NCBI GenBank assembly: GCA_028824295.1
Contig: JAPPED010000032.1
Location: forward strand, 1 to 64,000
Source: Rhodospirillales bacterium
Lineage (GTDB): Bacteria; Pseudomonadota; Alphaproteobacteria; TMED109
Reading direction: 5' to 3'
Length of the DNA stretch: 64,000 bases
In this document: positions 1 through 8,599 of the stretch, piece after piece
Numbering within the stretch: the first letter of the stretch is position 1
Layout of the letters: each line of letters begins with the position of its first letter
Program-made: the position numbers and the translations under genes
Notes under the pieces: generated by a model
The model's database searches: none
What the model was told of the DNA's origin: nothing
What the model saw: only the letters and a program-made list of their open reading frames with translations

Positions 1-48
1 CGACTCCTGTGACCCGTGAAACGGATCGACGGCTGGCAGCGTAAGTTG

Positions 49-492
49 TCAAGTACTCGATATAAGTCCCATAGGATTCGCCCACCTGAGACCTGGAAAT
101 CTTGCCATATCGGCATCCGTTGAATGGAGCTCGGCCTGATGCTCGATGGCAAGGGCGGCGAGATGCGCGTCCGTGGTCAGGCTGCCGCCTGACCCCACTG
201 CTTCGAGAAGATCAAACAGGATGTCGGCATGACGGTCACCGGGATGGACAAAGACTGTTTGCGGCCTGTCGAGCCAAGTCCTAACGCGCGCACAAACGCT
301 GCCCACGTCCATGGGATTCTCAAGAATCCTCGGGTTGGTGGCAATGCGGATGAAGCCCAGGACAGCCACCCAAGGGAGGCCGACGCTTCCTGTGCCATTC
401 ATCAAGGTTTCCCACCAGTCCCGCGCCGCCCGATGCCGGCGGGATTGGGAATCGTGGGCGTACACCAGCAGATTGACGTCGGGAATGATCAC
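49..492 (-). CDS. VapC-family PIN-domain toxin
   Basis: PIN-domain ribonuclease of a type II toxin-antitoxin pair; family members cleave RNA such as initiator tRNA or rRNA with a Mg2+ site of acidic residues. The 147-residue product opens with MIIPDVNLL, whose Asp5 is the first conserved PIN acid, and carries later acids around TTDAHLAALA and STDADMARF, then the usual ending FPGLRWANP. Its start overlaps the stop of the upstream vapB gene by 4 bp, so the two are translationally coupled. All expected core motifs are present and the length is normal, so the toxin looks intact. The RNA target cannot be told from sequence. Confidence 0.9.
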   Translation of the reverse strand: MIIPDVNLLVYAHDSQSRRHRAARDWWETLMNGTGSVGLPWVAVLGFIRIATNPRILENPMDVGSVCARVRTWLDRPQTVFVHPGDRHADILFDLLEAVGSGGSLTTDAHLAALAIEHQAELHSTDADMARFPGLRWANPMGLISST

Positions 493-749
493 CGGTCGAG
501 GCGCCGGGCTACCTCACTGGCCTCCAGTTCATCGACAAGCTGATTGAGCCGGTCAACATCGACGCCCGGTCGGAAGCCGAACGCATGCGGTTCCACTTTG
601 AAACGAGGGGGCCGCGCCGGCTTGCCACGGATTCCCAGACCGACGCGCAACGCATCGTTGACGACGGCCTTCATACTCCTGTTTGTGCGCCGTATTTCGC
701 GCTGGAGGAGCAACTCTACATCGGCATCAATGGTCAATGTGGTGCGCAT
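489..749 (-). CDS. VapB-type ribbon-helix-helix antitoxin
   Basis: Antitoxin partner of the PIN toxin just downstream. The N-terminus MRTTLTIDADVELLL is the typical strand and first helix of a VapB ribbon-helix-helix fold, which binds DNA as a dimer and represses its own operon; the C-terminal part from about residue 45 should wrap the toxin. The start is chosen at 749 because homologous antitoxins begin MRTT; in-frame ATG codons at 758 and 761 and a TTG at 785 also exist, and none has a clear Shine-Dalgarno sequence. The gene overlaps vapC by 4 bp. Confidence 0.82.
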   Translation of the reverse strand: MRTTLTIDADVELLLQREIRRTNRSMKAVVNDALRVGLGIRGKPARPPRFKVEPHAFGFRPGVDVDRLNQLVDELEASEVARRLDR

Positions 750-785
750 CGTTGGCATCATGATGTGCGTGCTTGCTGCTGTCAA

Positions 786-1128
786 GATGCTTCCAACTGC
801 GAAAAGAATTCGCAGCTCGTCAACTTCGGCCGCCTGACGAGGTGTCGCGCGCGTCCATTCGTACCGAGCCTCCCCGGTCGCAAGGGCCGATACCAGCCAT
901 CCGCAGCCGATCCTCTCGCTGTCGCCGGGCGTGCATGAACCGAGTGTCCGGCGCGGGCATCGTTAGGCTCTCACACGACGCGCCGTTGCACGACGCGCTT
1001 GGGCGAAACCGCCGCAACTCGCGAGCTGTCCCGCGGACGGCGCTTGCACTGACCCGGTGCGGCTCTACCCTTGTGGGCGAAGCCCGATCGTCGGGCACGG
1101 GAGGAAGCACGCTTGCGGAGACAAACTA
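786..1128. other. Gap between vapB and infC
   Basis: No gene was recognised here. The two flanking genes diverge, so the stretch should hold both promoters and the infC leader. Open frames on either strand are arginine- and serine-rich and look like shadow frames. thrS, which often precedes infC, is not present. Confidence 0.5.
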
Positions 1129-1131
1129 ATC
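1117..1131 (+). promoter_or_regulatory. Shine-Dalgarno and AUC start of infC
   Basis: GGAG at 1117-1120 lies eight bases before ATC at 1129-1131. Reading from this ATC gives a protein beginning with the usual IF-3 pattern (start, Ala-Arg, then a basic stretch and GPRINQEIR). Rare AUU or AUC starts are a known hallmark of infC and allow IF-3 to repress its own translation. Confidence 0.75.
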
Positions 1132-1872
1132 GCTAGGGGCCCTGCGCGGCCGGTCGCCCCGACACGCCGCGGGCCGCGAATCAATCAGGAAATCAGGATT
1201 GATCCGGTTCGTTTAATCGACTTCGATGGAACCATGGTGGGCGTCGTCCCGCTCGAAGAGGGACTCGCACGCGCCGAGGATGCCGGGCTCGACCTCGTGG
1301 AGGTGTCGCCCAATGCGTCCCCGCCGGTCTGCAAGATCCTCGACTACGGCAAGTTCCGCTACCGGGACCAGCGGAAGGCGCGCGAAGCCAAGAAACGGCA
1401 GCGCACCTTCGAGGTCAAGGAAGTCAAGATCAGACCCAACATCGACGGACACGACTACGCCGTGAAGATGCGGTCGATCACCAAGTTTCTCGACTACGGC
1501 AACAAGGTAAAGGTCACCCTCCGTTTCCGCGGACGTGAACTGGCGCATCAGGAACTCGGCGCGCAGGTGCTCGAGCGCATCCGCGGCGAACTGTCCGAAC
1601 GGGTACGGATCGAGCAGCTGCCGTCGATGGACGGTCGCCAGATGGTGATGGTGGTGGCTCCCGTCCAGGGACTTGGCCACGCGACCCAGGCGGTGGAGGC
1701 TTCCCTTGCGGCGCGGCAGCAGGCGCCCGACAGCACCGCTCCGGCTGCGGCTGAGCCGGAAAGCATGCCCGCCCCGCCAGAACCCGAGCCGGCAGCAGTG
1801 GAAGTCGAGCAGCCGCTCCAGGCGTCGCCATCCGACGACGAAGCCCCCCTCGTGGCGGCACCGGAGACCTGA
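1129..1872 (+). CDS. infC: Translation initiation factor IF-3
   Basis: IF-3 binds the 30S subunit, prevents 50S joining and checks the initiator tRNA-start codon pairing. The N-domain is clear from GPRINQEIR through ASPPVCKILDYGKFRY, and the C-domain continues through VKIRPNIDGHDY to QMVMVVAP. The start is taken at an ATC codon with a well-spaced GGAG; a GTG at 1057 in the same frame would add 24 residues unlike IF-3. The product is 247 residues, longer than the usual 170-180, because of a tail of about 70 residues rich in Ala, Pro and Glu after the C-domain. Such acidic tails occur in some alphaproteobacterial IF-3 proteins, but its role here is unknown. A short hairpin (GACGGGA/TCCCGTC, 1876-1891) follows the stop without a T-run. 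Confidence 0.95.
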   Translation: MARGPARPVAPTRRGPRINQEIRIDPVRLIDFDGTMVGVVPLEEGLARAEDAGLDLVEVSPNASPPVCKILDYGKFRYRDQRKAREAKKRQRTFEVKEVKIRPNIDGHDYAVKMRSITKFLDYGNKVKVTLRFRGRELAHQELGAQVLERIRGELSERVRIEQLPSMDGRQMVMVVAPVQGLGHATQAVEASLAARQQAPDSTAPAAAEPESMPAPPEPEPAAVEVEQPLQASPSDDEAPLVAAPET

Positions 1873-1904
1873 CCGGACGGGATGTCCCGTCGGCATCCCC
1901 TGCC

Positions 1905-2675
1905 GTGACTGCCAGCCTCACCTACCTTGCCTCGACCGGCGACGTGCGCATCGCGTATGCGCGCGCTGCCGGCTCCGGGCCTGGCGTCGTGTTCCTGGGC
2001 GGCTTCATGTCGGACATGACCGGCACCAAGGCGACCGCACTCGAGGCCTGGGCGCGCGACCGGAGCCGCGCTTTCGTCCGGTTCGACTATCGCGGTCACG
2101 GCGCCTCGGAGGGCGCATTCGAGGACGGGACGATCGGCACCTGGCTGGCTGACGCGCTGGCCGTGCTGGACGGGGCAACCGAAGGCCCGCAAGTCCTCGT
2201 CGGCTCCAGCATGGGCGGCTGGATCGCCCTGCTTGCGGCGCGCGCGCGCCCTGCGCGGATCGCCGGTCTGCTCGGCATCGCGGCCGCACCCGACTTCACG
2301 CGCCGCATGTGGCAGGACGAATTCGGCGAGCGCGAACGGGAGGCCATCCGGCGCGACGGGCGCGTGACCGTTCCGTCCGAGTACAGCGAAGACGGCTACG
2401 TGATTACCCGGGACCTCCTGGACGAGGCCGAGCAGCACATGCTGCTGGATGCGCCCATCCCGATCCGCTGCCCCGTCCGCCTGCTGCACGGCATGCGGGA
2501 CGAGGCGGTGCCCTGGGATACCTCGCTCCGGATTGCCGAGCAGCTCGAGGCCGATGATGTCGAGGCCACCCTTGTCGGAAGCGGCGACCACCGGCTGTCC
2601 GAACCGGCCGACATCGAACGAATGCTGCGCACGCTCGAGGACCTCATAGAGGCGGCTTCGGGCCAGGACAGCTGA
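1905..2675 (+). CDS. Alpha/beta hydrolase, ABHD10-like
   Basis: Serine hydrolase of 256 residues, probably an esterase or acyl-protein thioesterase in the cytoplasm. The nucleophile elbow is GSSMGG with Ser102; the acid is Asp199 in HGMRDEAVPW and the base His229 in GSGDHRLS, so the triad is complete. The oxyanion strand appears as VVFLGGFMSDM. These spacings resemble ABHD10 and bacterial relatives, which have no lid domain. It starts with GTG 32 bp after infC and may share its transcript. The substrate cannot be inferred. Confidence 0.87.
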   Translation: MTASLTYLASTGDVRIAYARAAGSGPGVVFLGGFMSDMTGTKATALEAWARDRSRAFVRFDYRGHGASEGAFEDGTIGTWLADALAVLDGATEGPQVLVGSSMGGWIALLAARARPARIAGLLGIAAAPDFTRRMWQDEFGEREREAIRRDGRVTVPSEYSEDGYVITRDLLDEAEQHMLLDAPIPIRCPVRLLHGMRDEAVPWDTSLRIAEQLEADDVEATLVGSGDHRLSEPADIERMLRTLEDLIEAASGQDS

Positions 2676-2743
2676 CCCGCAAGCCGCGACGCTCCACTGC
2701 CCGGCCGGGCACTGCCACCAGCGCATCGGCGCGGGACCTCTGC

Positions 2744-2790
2744 AGGCGGGCAATAGTTTTGGCGAATCCGGGGAAAAGTTTTGCCCGCCT
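2744..2790. repeat. 17-bp inverted repeat with 13-nt loop
   Basis: The left arm AGGCGGGCAATAGTTTT (2744-2760) pairs with the right arm AAAAGTTTTGCCCGCCT (2774-2790) with two mismatches, leaving a 13-nt loop. It begins 69 bp after the hydrolase stop. No T-run follows, so it is not a textbook intrinsic terminator, although the arms themselves carry T4 and A4 tracts. It could act as a 3' processing or stability hairpin. The rest of 2676-3017 shows no gene. Confidence 0.6.
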
Positions 2791-3017
2791 ACAGGCGCCG
2801 CCCCGGCCGGTTCCAGCACACCCTCGTACGGTTCTGACCTCACCAGCCCCCGGTGACGTCGATCCGGTGGATGCCGCGCCCTTGAGCCTGCAACCACTCA
2901 GCGAAGCACCACGCCGCTCCTGCCTGCTCCGACGTCTGTTGTCACGCTGCCGCCCTAAGTTCATATCCTCTCTGCATGGGCAGAGCCCGCCTTCCCGGAT
3001 CTTTCGGGAGACCTCTG

Positions 3018-3332
3018 ATGCTCACGCGCCGCCGCGTCTCGCTTCTCGCCGCCATCGTGTTCAGTTCGGCGATTCTCGCCCTCAGCGCCTGTGCCGGCGG
3101 CGGCAAGCGCCCGGCCGAAGGCGGTCAGCCACGTCCCAATCCCATGCATATCCGCCGGCCCAGGCCGATCGTCCGGCGACGGCGGGTTCGACCACGCCGC
3201 GGCCGTCGACGCGGGCGGAAGCGGCCAGACGGGCGTCGCTCCAAACCTGCCCGCAATCGGAACCGCGGCCGCCGGGGCCGTCGCGGCCGCGGCGGACGCC
3301 GCGCGCGTCGTACCCGTGCCAAGAGCCGTTGA
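3018..3332 (+). CDS. Putative lipoprotein, possibly frameshifted
   Basis: The first 30 residues are a convincing lipoprotein signal: MLTRRRVSL, a hydrophobic core, then the lipobox LSAC, preceded by GGGAG at good spacing before the ATG at 3018. After the lipidation Cys the frame becomes almost only Arg, Gly and Pro for 70 residues and stops at 3332. Two other frames stay open across the same stretch (to about 3463 and 3606) and have more ordinary composition. Either this is a short Arg-rich lipoprotein or a frameshift shortly after residue 30 has cut the original reading frame. No family was recognised in any frame. Confidence 0.4.
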   Translation: MLTRRRVSLLAAIVFSSAILALSACAGGGKRPAEGGQPRPNPMHIRRPRPIVRRRRVRPRRGRRRGRKRPDGRRSKPARNRNRGRRGRRGRGGRRARRTRAKSR

Positions 3333-3740
3333 CGGCCGCAGCGCCGCCTGCCAGCACTGGCGAACCGACGCCGATCAGACCGCCGCGAATGCGGCGAAGT
3401 TGCGAGCGCGTCACGAGACCGCGGGTACTCCGCGGCCGGCACCAGCAACCTGCCAGCGCGTGACGGGCAGGCGTCCCCGCCCGGGCGCGGGCATCCTGTT
3501 GTGCCGGGCGCCAGCGCCTGAATCCGGCCGATCTGCCAGGCTGTCGACGGCGGTTCCTCTCCGAAATTCGACCGGTGCCTCGTCCCCGTCTGCTCGCCAG
3601 CTTTGATGACCTGTAACCGACGGCCTTGGCCGCGGCGGCCGCACGCGGCCAGCTGTGCGGCGTACTCCGAGCCTCAGAACGACGCACGATCTCCCAAGAC
3701 GGTCGAGCCCGCGCTTCCCACAGAAATTGCGTGCCGTCGA
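3333..3740. other. Gap with no recognised gene
   Basis: Open frames exist on both strands but none has family features or a good ribosome binding site. Part of it may be the out-of-frame remainder of the lipoprotein gene that begins at 3018. Confidence 0.4.
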
Positions 3741-4823
3741 TCAGGCTACGGCCGGCACCGCTAGGCACTCCCGAGCCATCGCGTCGGCAACCTGCTCGGG
3801 CGGGCGGTCGCTGCTGCCGCTCGTCCGGAAGATCGCGTCCAGGCGATCACCGATCTTCGTGACGTCCACGCTCACGGTGGCCCGGTCGTAGGCCTCGCCC
3901 CGCCGGAGAATGTCCCATGCCACGCTGATCAGTCCGCCGGCGTTGATCACATAGTCAGGCGCATAGAGCACGCCGTCCCGGTGCAGCGCCATGCCGTCCC
4001 CGGGGGTTTCAAGCTGGTTGTTGGCAGCACCCGCGATCACGCCGGCCTTGAGCCGCCGCCGCGTCACCGCATTGATAGCGCCGCCGAGCGCGCACGGCGC
4101 GAACACCTCCGCCTCCGCGCCGGCAATCGCCTCCGGCTCGACGGGGACAGCGCCAAATGCGCGCACCGCCCGTTGCACGCGATCCGCCACCACATCGCTC
4201 ACGATCAGCTGCGCACCGGCATCGTGCAGCAGCCGGGACAGGTGGAAGCCCACGTGCCCGAGACCCTGTACGGCGACCGTGAAGCTGTCGAGACTGTCAG
4301 CGCCGTAACGATGCCGAACGGCGGCCCGGATTCCGTGCAGCACGCCCAGGGCCGTCATCGGTGACGGGTCCCCGCTGCCGTCCGCCACGCCCGCAACATG
4401 CCGGGTCTCACGGCGCACCTCGTCCATGTCCTCCACCGACGTGCCCACGTCCTCGCCGGTCACGTAAGTCCCGTGCAGATGTTCCACTGCGCGGCCGAAG
4501 GCCCTGAAGAGCTTCGGCGACTTCTCGCGGCGCGGATCGCCGATGATCACCGCCTTGCCGCCGCCCAGGGGCAACCCGGCCAACGCCGCCTTGAAGGTCA
4601 TGCCGCGGGCCAAACGCTGTGCGTCGGCCAGCGCATCATCTTCACTTCCGTAGCTCCACATGCGGCAGCCGCCCATCGCCGGTCCCAACGTCGTATCGTG
4701 GACAGCGATCACGGCGCTCAATCCGCTCTCCGGCTCCCTGCACCGGAGGATTTTCTCGAATCCGGGAATCACCAACGTCTGATAGTTGATCAGGTTCACC
4801 TCCTTTGGCTTATGGCCGGACAC
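3741..4823 (-). CDS. Leucine dehydrogenase-like amino acid dehydrogenase
   Basis: Member of the Glu/Leu/Phe/Val dehydrogenase superfamily; NAD-dependent reversible oxidative deamination of branched-chain amino acids to 2-oxo acids is the likely reaction. The N-terminal catalytic domain shows GPAMGGCRMW and the catalytic lysine in LGGGKAVI; the Rossmann domain shows VAVQGLGHVGFHLSRLL and, near the end, GAANNQL and YAPDYVINAGGL, all typical of leucine dehydrogenases. Length (360) matches the family. The start is a GTG at 4823; a strong AGGAGG lies 24-30 bases further in, so initiation nearer residue 10 (before INYQTL) is possible, although no ATG sits there. It stands alone, convergent with the region before it and divergent from the aldolase. 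Confidence 0.88.
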   Translation of the reverse strand: MSGHKPKEVNLINYQTLVIPGFEKILRCREPESGLSAVIAVHDTTLGPAMGGCRMWSYGSEDDALADAQRLARGMTFKAALAGLPLGGGKAVIIGDPRREKSPKLFRAFGRAVEHLHGTYVTGEDVGTSVEDMDEVRRETRHVAGVADGSGDPSPMTALGVLHGIRAAVRHRYGADSLDSFTVAVQGLGHVGFHLSRLLHDAGAQLIVSDVVADRVQRAVRAFGAVPVEPEAIAGAEAEVFAPCALGGAINAVTRRRLKAGVIAGAANNQLETPGDGMALHRDGVLYAPDYVINAGGLISVAWDILRRGEAYDRATVSVDVTKIGDRLDAIFRTSGSSDRPPEQVADAMARECLAVPAVA

Positions 4824-5067
4824 TTCTCCAAGCTCTCAGGCCGTCACATGCACCTGCTACCAGTGATATGGGGACGGTGACGACGCACCGCCAGATACCT
4901 CACGAAATCGTGAATCGACCGTTCCGATCGCACGCATTGCGCGTGCTCGCTGTCAACTCCGCCAGTCGCAGCCGCGCCGGCTTCCCCGATCCCGCACTGC
5001 ACACGCGCCGCCACCACTGCGAACGCGCTACGATTCGCTCCACCAAGCCGACGTCGGATAGGAAACC

Positions 5068-5856
5068 ATGCCTGAAATCATCAATTACGCTCGCCAGCGC
5101 ATCGAAGCGGGCGACCTCGCGCTCGGCGTCGGCCTCCGCCAGGCCCGCACGGTCGACATCGGCCCCATCATGAAGCGTTGCGGCTACGACTGGCTGTTCA
5201 TCGACCTCGAGCACAATACGATGACCCTGGATACGGCGGCGCAGATCAGCGTGGCCGCCCAGGCGGCCGGGATCACGCCGGTCGTCCGCGTGCACGCGCT
5301 GGCATTGCACGACGCGACACGGGTACTCGACGGCGGCGCGCTGGGAATCGTCGTGCCCCACGTCGACACCCCGGAACGCGCCGCCGAGGTGGTCGCCTGG
5401 TGCAAGTACCCACCGATCGGCAGGCGCTCGATCACCGGCGCGCTTCCCCAGCTTGGCTTTCAGTCGCTACCCATTCCGGAGGCGACCGAGGCGATCAACG
5501 CGGCCACACTCGTCGTCGTCATGCTGGAAACACCACTCGCCATCGAGAATGCCGAAGCCATTGCGGCGGTGCCCGGAATCGACGCCCTGCTCGTCGGTAC
5601 CAACGACCTCGCGATCGAGATGGGGATCCCCGGCCAGATCGGCCACCCGCGGGTCGCGGAGGCCTATGACGCAGTGCTCTCGGCCTGCTCGGCCCACGGC
5701 ACCTATCCCGGCCTGGGCGGCGTCTACCAACGCGATCTGATGGAACGGTACGTGGGCATGGGCTTCCAGCTGATCCTGGCCGGCAATGACCTCCCGTTCA
5801 TGACATCCGCCGCGACCGAGCAATCCGCGTTCCTGCGCAGTCTTGAACCCGGCTGA
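5068..5856 (+). CDS. HpcH/HpaI-family aldolase
   Basis: Class II pyruvate aldolase or lyase of 262 residues with a TIM-barrel fold. Family motifs are FIDLEHNTM near residue 50, the metal-binding Glu in MLETPLAIENAE, and VGTNDLAIEMG, which corresponds to the conserved GPxDLxxSMG. Related enzymes cleave 4-hydroxy-2-oxoheptanedioate or 2-dehydro-3-deoxyglucarate. No other genes for aromatic or sugar-acid catabolism surround it, so the substrate is open. ATG start at 5068. Confidence 0.88.
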   Translation: MPEIINYARQRIEAGDLALGVGLRQARTVDIGPIMKRCGYDWLFIDLEHNTMTLDTAAQISVAAQAAGITPVVRVHALALHDATRVLDGGALGIVVPHVDTPERAAEVVAWCKYPPIGRRSITGALPQLGFQSLPIPEATEAINAATLVVVMLETPLAIENAEAIAAVPGIDALLVGTNDLAIEMGIPGQIGHPRVAEAYDAVLSACSAHGTYPGLGGVYQRDLMERYVGMGFQLILAGNDLPFMTSAATEQSAFLRSLEPG

Positions 5857-6166
5857 AGCGATACGTGTCATGCACTCGACTTGCCGGCATCGTGCTGACC
5901 TGCCCCCAACTGAATTGGTCCACCGTCGAGGTGAGTAATCGGAGGACTGCGCTTGCCATTTGCACGATGCTGCCGGGAGCCCCCAATTCCTGAGCACGCC
6001 CGATTGCGAGGAGGACGACGGGAGAGCGGCGACGTGCTTGAACGATGCGATGACGGGGTCTGGCTCCCGGCCACTGCGGACGCGGAACGGCCCAGCGGGG
6101 CCACCGACCGGCTCGTTAGGCCCCGTCCCGCGCGTCCCCATATCGCGCCAGGTGGCAGTTCGCCGA
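5857..6166. other. Gap between convergent genes
   Basis: This stretch lies between the stops of the aldolase and the SulP gene. No coding sequence, clear terminator hairpin or mobile-element end could be established. Confidence 0.45.
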
Positions 6167-8326
6167 TCAGATGGTGAAGAGATAGCGATAAAGCTTCAGA
6201 ATCAGTTGCTCTTCATTCTCTTCCAGCCATAGCCGCGCGGCGGGAGGCAGCGTCATCGTTCGGCAGGGTTGGTCCGCGATCATGGCTGTCTCGGCCGCAT
6301 ACGCGCCGAAAGCACTGCGCGGCTCGATTGCGTCGCCCGGGCCGTACTGGAACAGCCGCGTGCCTTTGGCATCGTAGGCGGAGGCCTGACCTCTCACCAA
6401 CAGCTGCAGGCCGTTCTGCTGCTCACCGATCGAGACAATGGCTTCACCGGCGTCGTAATCGCGAGGCTCCAGCCAGTCCTGAAGCTCGTCCACTACTGCC
6501 TCGAAAAGAACTTGCCGGTCGAGATGGCGCTCCATATCGCCGGCAACGCGCTCCAGCAGCGCGTCTCCCCAGCCATTTTCCTTGTGCCGGTCCGCCCGCC
6601 GCGCCGCGAGGACATGGTCCTCGCAGTGCTCCAGAGCGCGGTCCGCATTCGGCTCGAACCGAAGGTTGTCGCAAACGGAAGGGGGAAGATTGCGCTCCAG
6701 TCCGTTCTTGAGTTCCTCCGCCAGGGCGCAAAAAACGACCTGCACGCCAGCAGACCGCGCGGCGTGCGCAAACCTGCAGAGGCCGCTGATCGCCGAAAAG
6801 TCAAAACCTGAGACGCCACCGAAATCCAGCAGGATGTAGTCCGTTCGCCGGTTACCCGTCCAGGACTGCTTGAGGCGATCAATCAAGGGGCTCACGCTGC
6901 CGAAGAACATGTAGCCGCGCAGGCGAAAGCCCTGTATCCGTTCTCCCTCCATCCGCAGGATCGCGCGATCGGGAATGGGACGGATCCGCTTGCTGTGATG
7001 CTCGCGGGCAGTGAAGGTGGCTTCGATCAGTCCTACACGGCTGAGGCGGACGGCGAAGAACACCATGGTGATCGCCATGCCGACGCCCACTCCCTCGAGG
7101 AAGCCGAACGACACGATGGTGACGGCGATCAGCAAGAGAATCGCGTACTCCGCCCAGGGCGACCGCTTGCGGCTCTTCACGATCCACTCATCCAGTAGAT
7201 CGAGGCCGATGAAGAACAACGACCCCGCGATGAGCGGCAGGGGAACCAGGTTCAGGATCGAGTCGCCCAGAAGAACGACCGAACCCACCACCATGGCGGT
7301 GACGACGCCGGTCAGCCGTGTGTCCGCCCCGAACCTGTGGCTGAGGATCGAAAACGTAAACAACAAGCTGCCGACCGAGCCGGCGCCCAAGCCGGCGATC
7401 GCACTGGCTCCACCCGCTGCCCTGAACTCCCGGTTCCAGTCCAGTTCCACGTTGGTGGCCAGCTCGAGGCCGCTCAGATGCATCGCGACGGCGATCAGGG
7501 TCACCACGATCAACGTCAGCACGTTGGGAACCTGTGCCGCCACCTCGGCCCAGTCCACATGCGCCAGATCGCGGAGTTCGAAAGGAGGCCACAGGCCCCC
7601 TGTCGCCGTGCCGGCGAACAGCAGGCCCGCCGCCCTGGCCTCATCTCCGGAAAGCCCGATGACGGCAAAGACCAGGTGATAGAGCCCGGCGACAAGCAGG
7701 AGACTCGCCGGCAGGATGAAATGACTCTTCCAGCGCTTCGTGACCAGGAACAGGCCGAGGCCGTAGACCACGCCCGGGACCCATCTCCACAGCGAAGCGG
7801 GCTCCAAGAGCGTGGGGAGCGTCTCCAGCGTTGCCCCCATCAGCGACAGGGCTGCCGTGCACAGCATGACCCCGGTTCCGGCGATGAACCCGCCCGCCAC
7901 CGAATAGGGAATGAACTGGATCAGCTTGGCGAGCCGAAAATGTCCCACCAACAGAAAGCAGACGCCCGTCGCCACCGAACCGGCAATCACGACCGTGGCG
8001 GTGGTCATGAAATGCGCGAGGGCACTGTCCTGCGGGCCGATCGTGGCGCCGATCGCGACCAACACCATCGCGGAAGGCACCGTCACCATCGAGAGCGCGC
8101 CTCGGTAGCCGCTGGTGAGGGCAATCACCAGGCATACGACGAAGCCGCCGAACACCACCATGATCGTGCCCTGAGAGAGAAACGGCGCCAACGGGCCCGA
8201 AAAAACCAGCGCTCCGACTGAAATCAGGTATGCCGAGCCGATGATTCCCACGACCAGGCCGACCGACAGCGCCGACAGCAATTTTGTCGAGCGCAGGTCG
8301 GTGCGGAGTTCGGAAATCAGATTCAT
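6167..8326 (-). CDS. SulP-family transporter with STAS and cNMP-binding domains
   Basis: Predicted inner-membrane anion transporter (sulfate, bicarbonate or carboxylates). Residues 1 to about 420 are a run of hydrophobic segments of the SulP/SLC26 type, with a conserved region ending in GASAIAGLGAGSVGSLLF. A STAS domain follows (YILLDFGGVSGFDFSAISGL), and the last 140 residues resemble a cyclic-nucleotide-binding domain (EAIVSIGEQQNGLQLLVRGQASAY, GDAIEPRSAFGAY). STAS-cNMP fusions are known in bacterial SulP proteins and suggest ligand control of transport. The start is set at the ATG at 8326 (MNLISELR); a TTG at 8458 would add 44 residues without hydrophobic character. The transported ion is not defined. 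Confidence 0.87.
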   Translation of the reverse strand: MNLISELRTDLRSTKLLSALSVGLVVGIIGSAYLISVGALVFSGPLAPFLSQGTIMVVFGGFVVCLVIALTSGYRGALSMVTVPSAMVLVAIGATIGPQDSALAHFMTTATVVIAGSVATGVCFLLVGHFRLAKLIQFIPYSVAGGFIAGTGVMLCTAALSLMGATLETLPTLLEPASLWRWVPGVVYGLGLFLVTKRWKSHFILPASLLLVAGLYHLVFAVIGLSGDEARAAGLLFAGTATGGLWPPFELRDLAHVDWAEVAAQVPNVLTLIVVTLIAVAMHLSGLELATNVELDWNREFRAAGGASAIAGLGAGSVGSLLFTFSILSHRFGADTRLTGVVTAMVVGSVVLLGDSILNLVPLPLIAGSLFFIGLDLLDEWIVKSRKRSPWAEYAILLLIAVTIVSFGFLEGVGVGMAITMVFFAVRLSRVGLIEATFTAREHHSKRIRPIPDRAILRMEGERIQGFRLRGYMFFGSVSPLIDRLKQSWTGNRRTDYILLDFGGVSGFDFSAISGLCRFAHAARSAGVQVVFCALAEELKNGLERNLPPSVCDNLRFEPNADRALEHCEDHVLAARRADRHKENGWGDALLERVAGDMERHLDRQVLFEAVVDELQDWLEPRDYDAGEAIVSIGEQQNGLQLLVRGQASAYDAKGTRLFQYGPGDAIEPRSAFGAYAAETAMIADQPCRTMTLPPAARLWLEENEEQLILKLYRYLFTI

Positions 8327-8599
8327 GTTCGGGGATCGCGTTGGCCCGACCTGCGATGCGCGGAGCCAGGCCGCGGTCCCTCGCAGGTTCCGGTACGCCC
8401 ACGAGGGCATGTCCGCTGAGGCGTCAGCGGCGGGTAAGAGACGTTCCGATAACCCCAAACGAGCCGCCTGGAGCCGCTTCGTCTAGCCCTGGATTGCTCG
8501 CGGTTCATTTCCGCGGGACTTCTTCCTGCATACGGCGCGTCTCCTCCGGCCGCTTCCGAAACAAGGATCGGGCGCGAGAAACAAGCGCGCCGGCGCGGA

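Noticed and set aside
1876-1891. Hairpin GACGGGA/TCCCGTC after infC as an intrinsic terminator
   Set aside because: No T-run follows and the hydrolase gene begins 14 bp later, so termination here is unlikely.
1548-2897. Long minus-strand open frame of 449 codons
   Set aside because: It lies antisense to infC and the hydrolase, has no family motif and owes its length to the GC bias of the true genes.
5905-5935. Possible insertion-sequence end in the aldolase-SulP gap
   Set aside because: The short stretch looked familiar, but no inverted partner, target duplication or transposase fragment was found.
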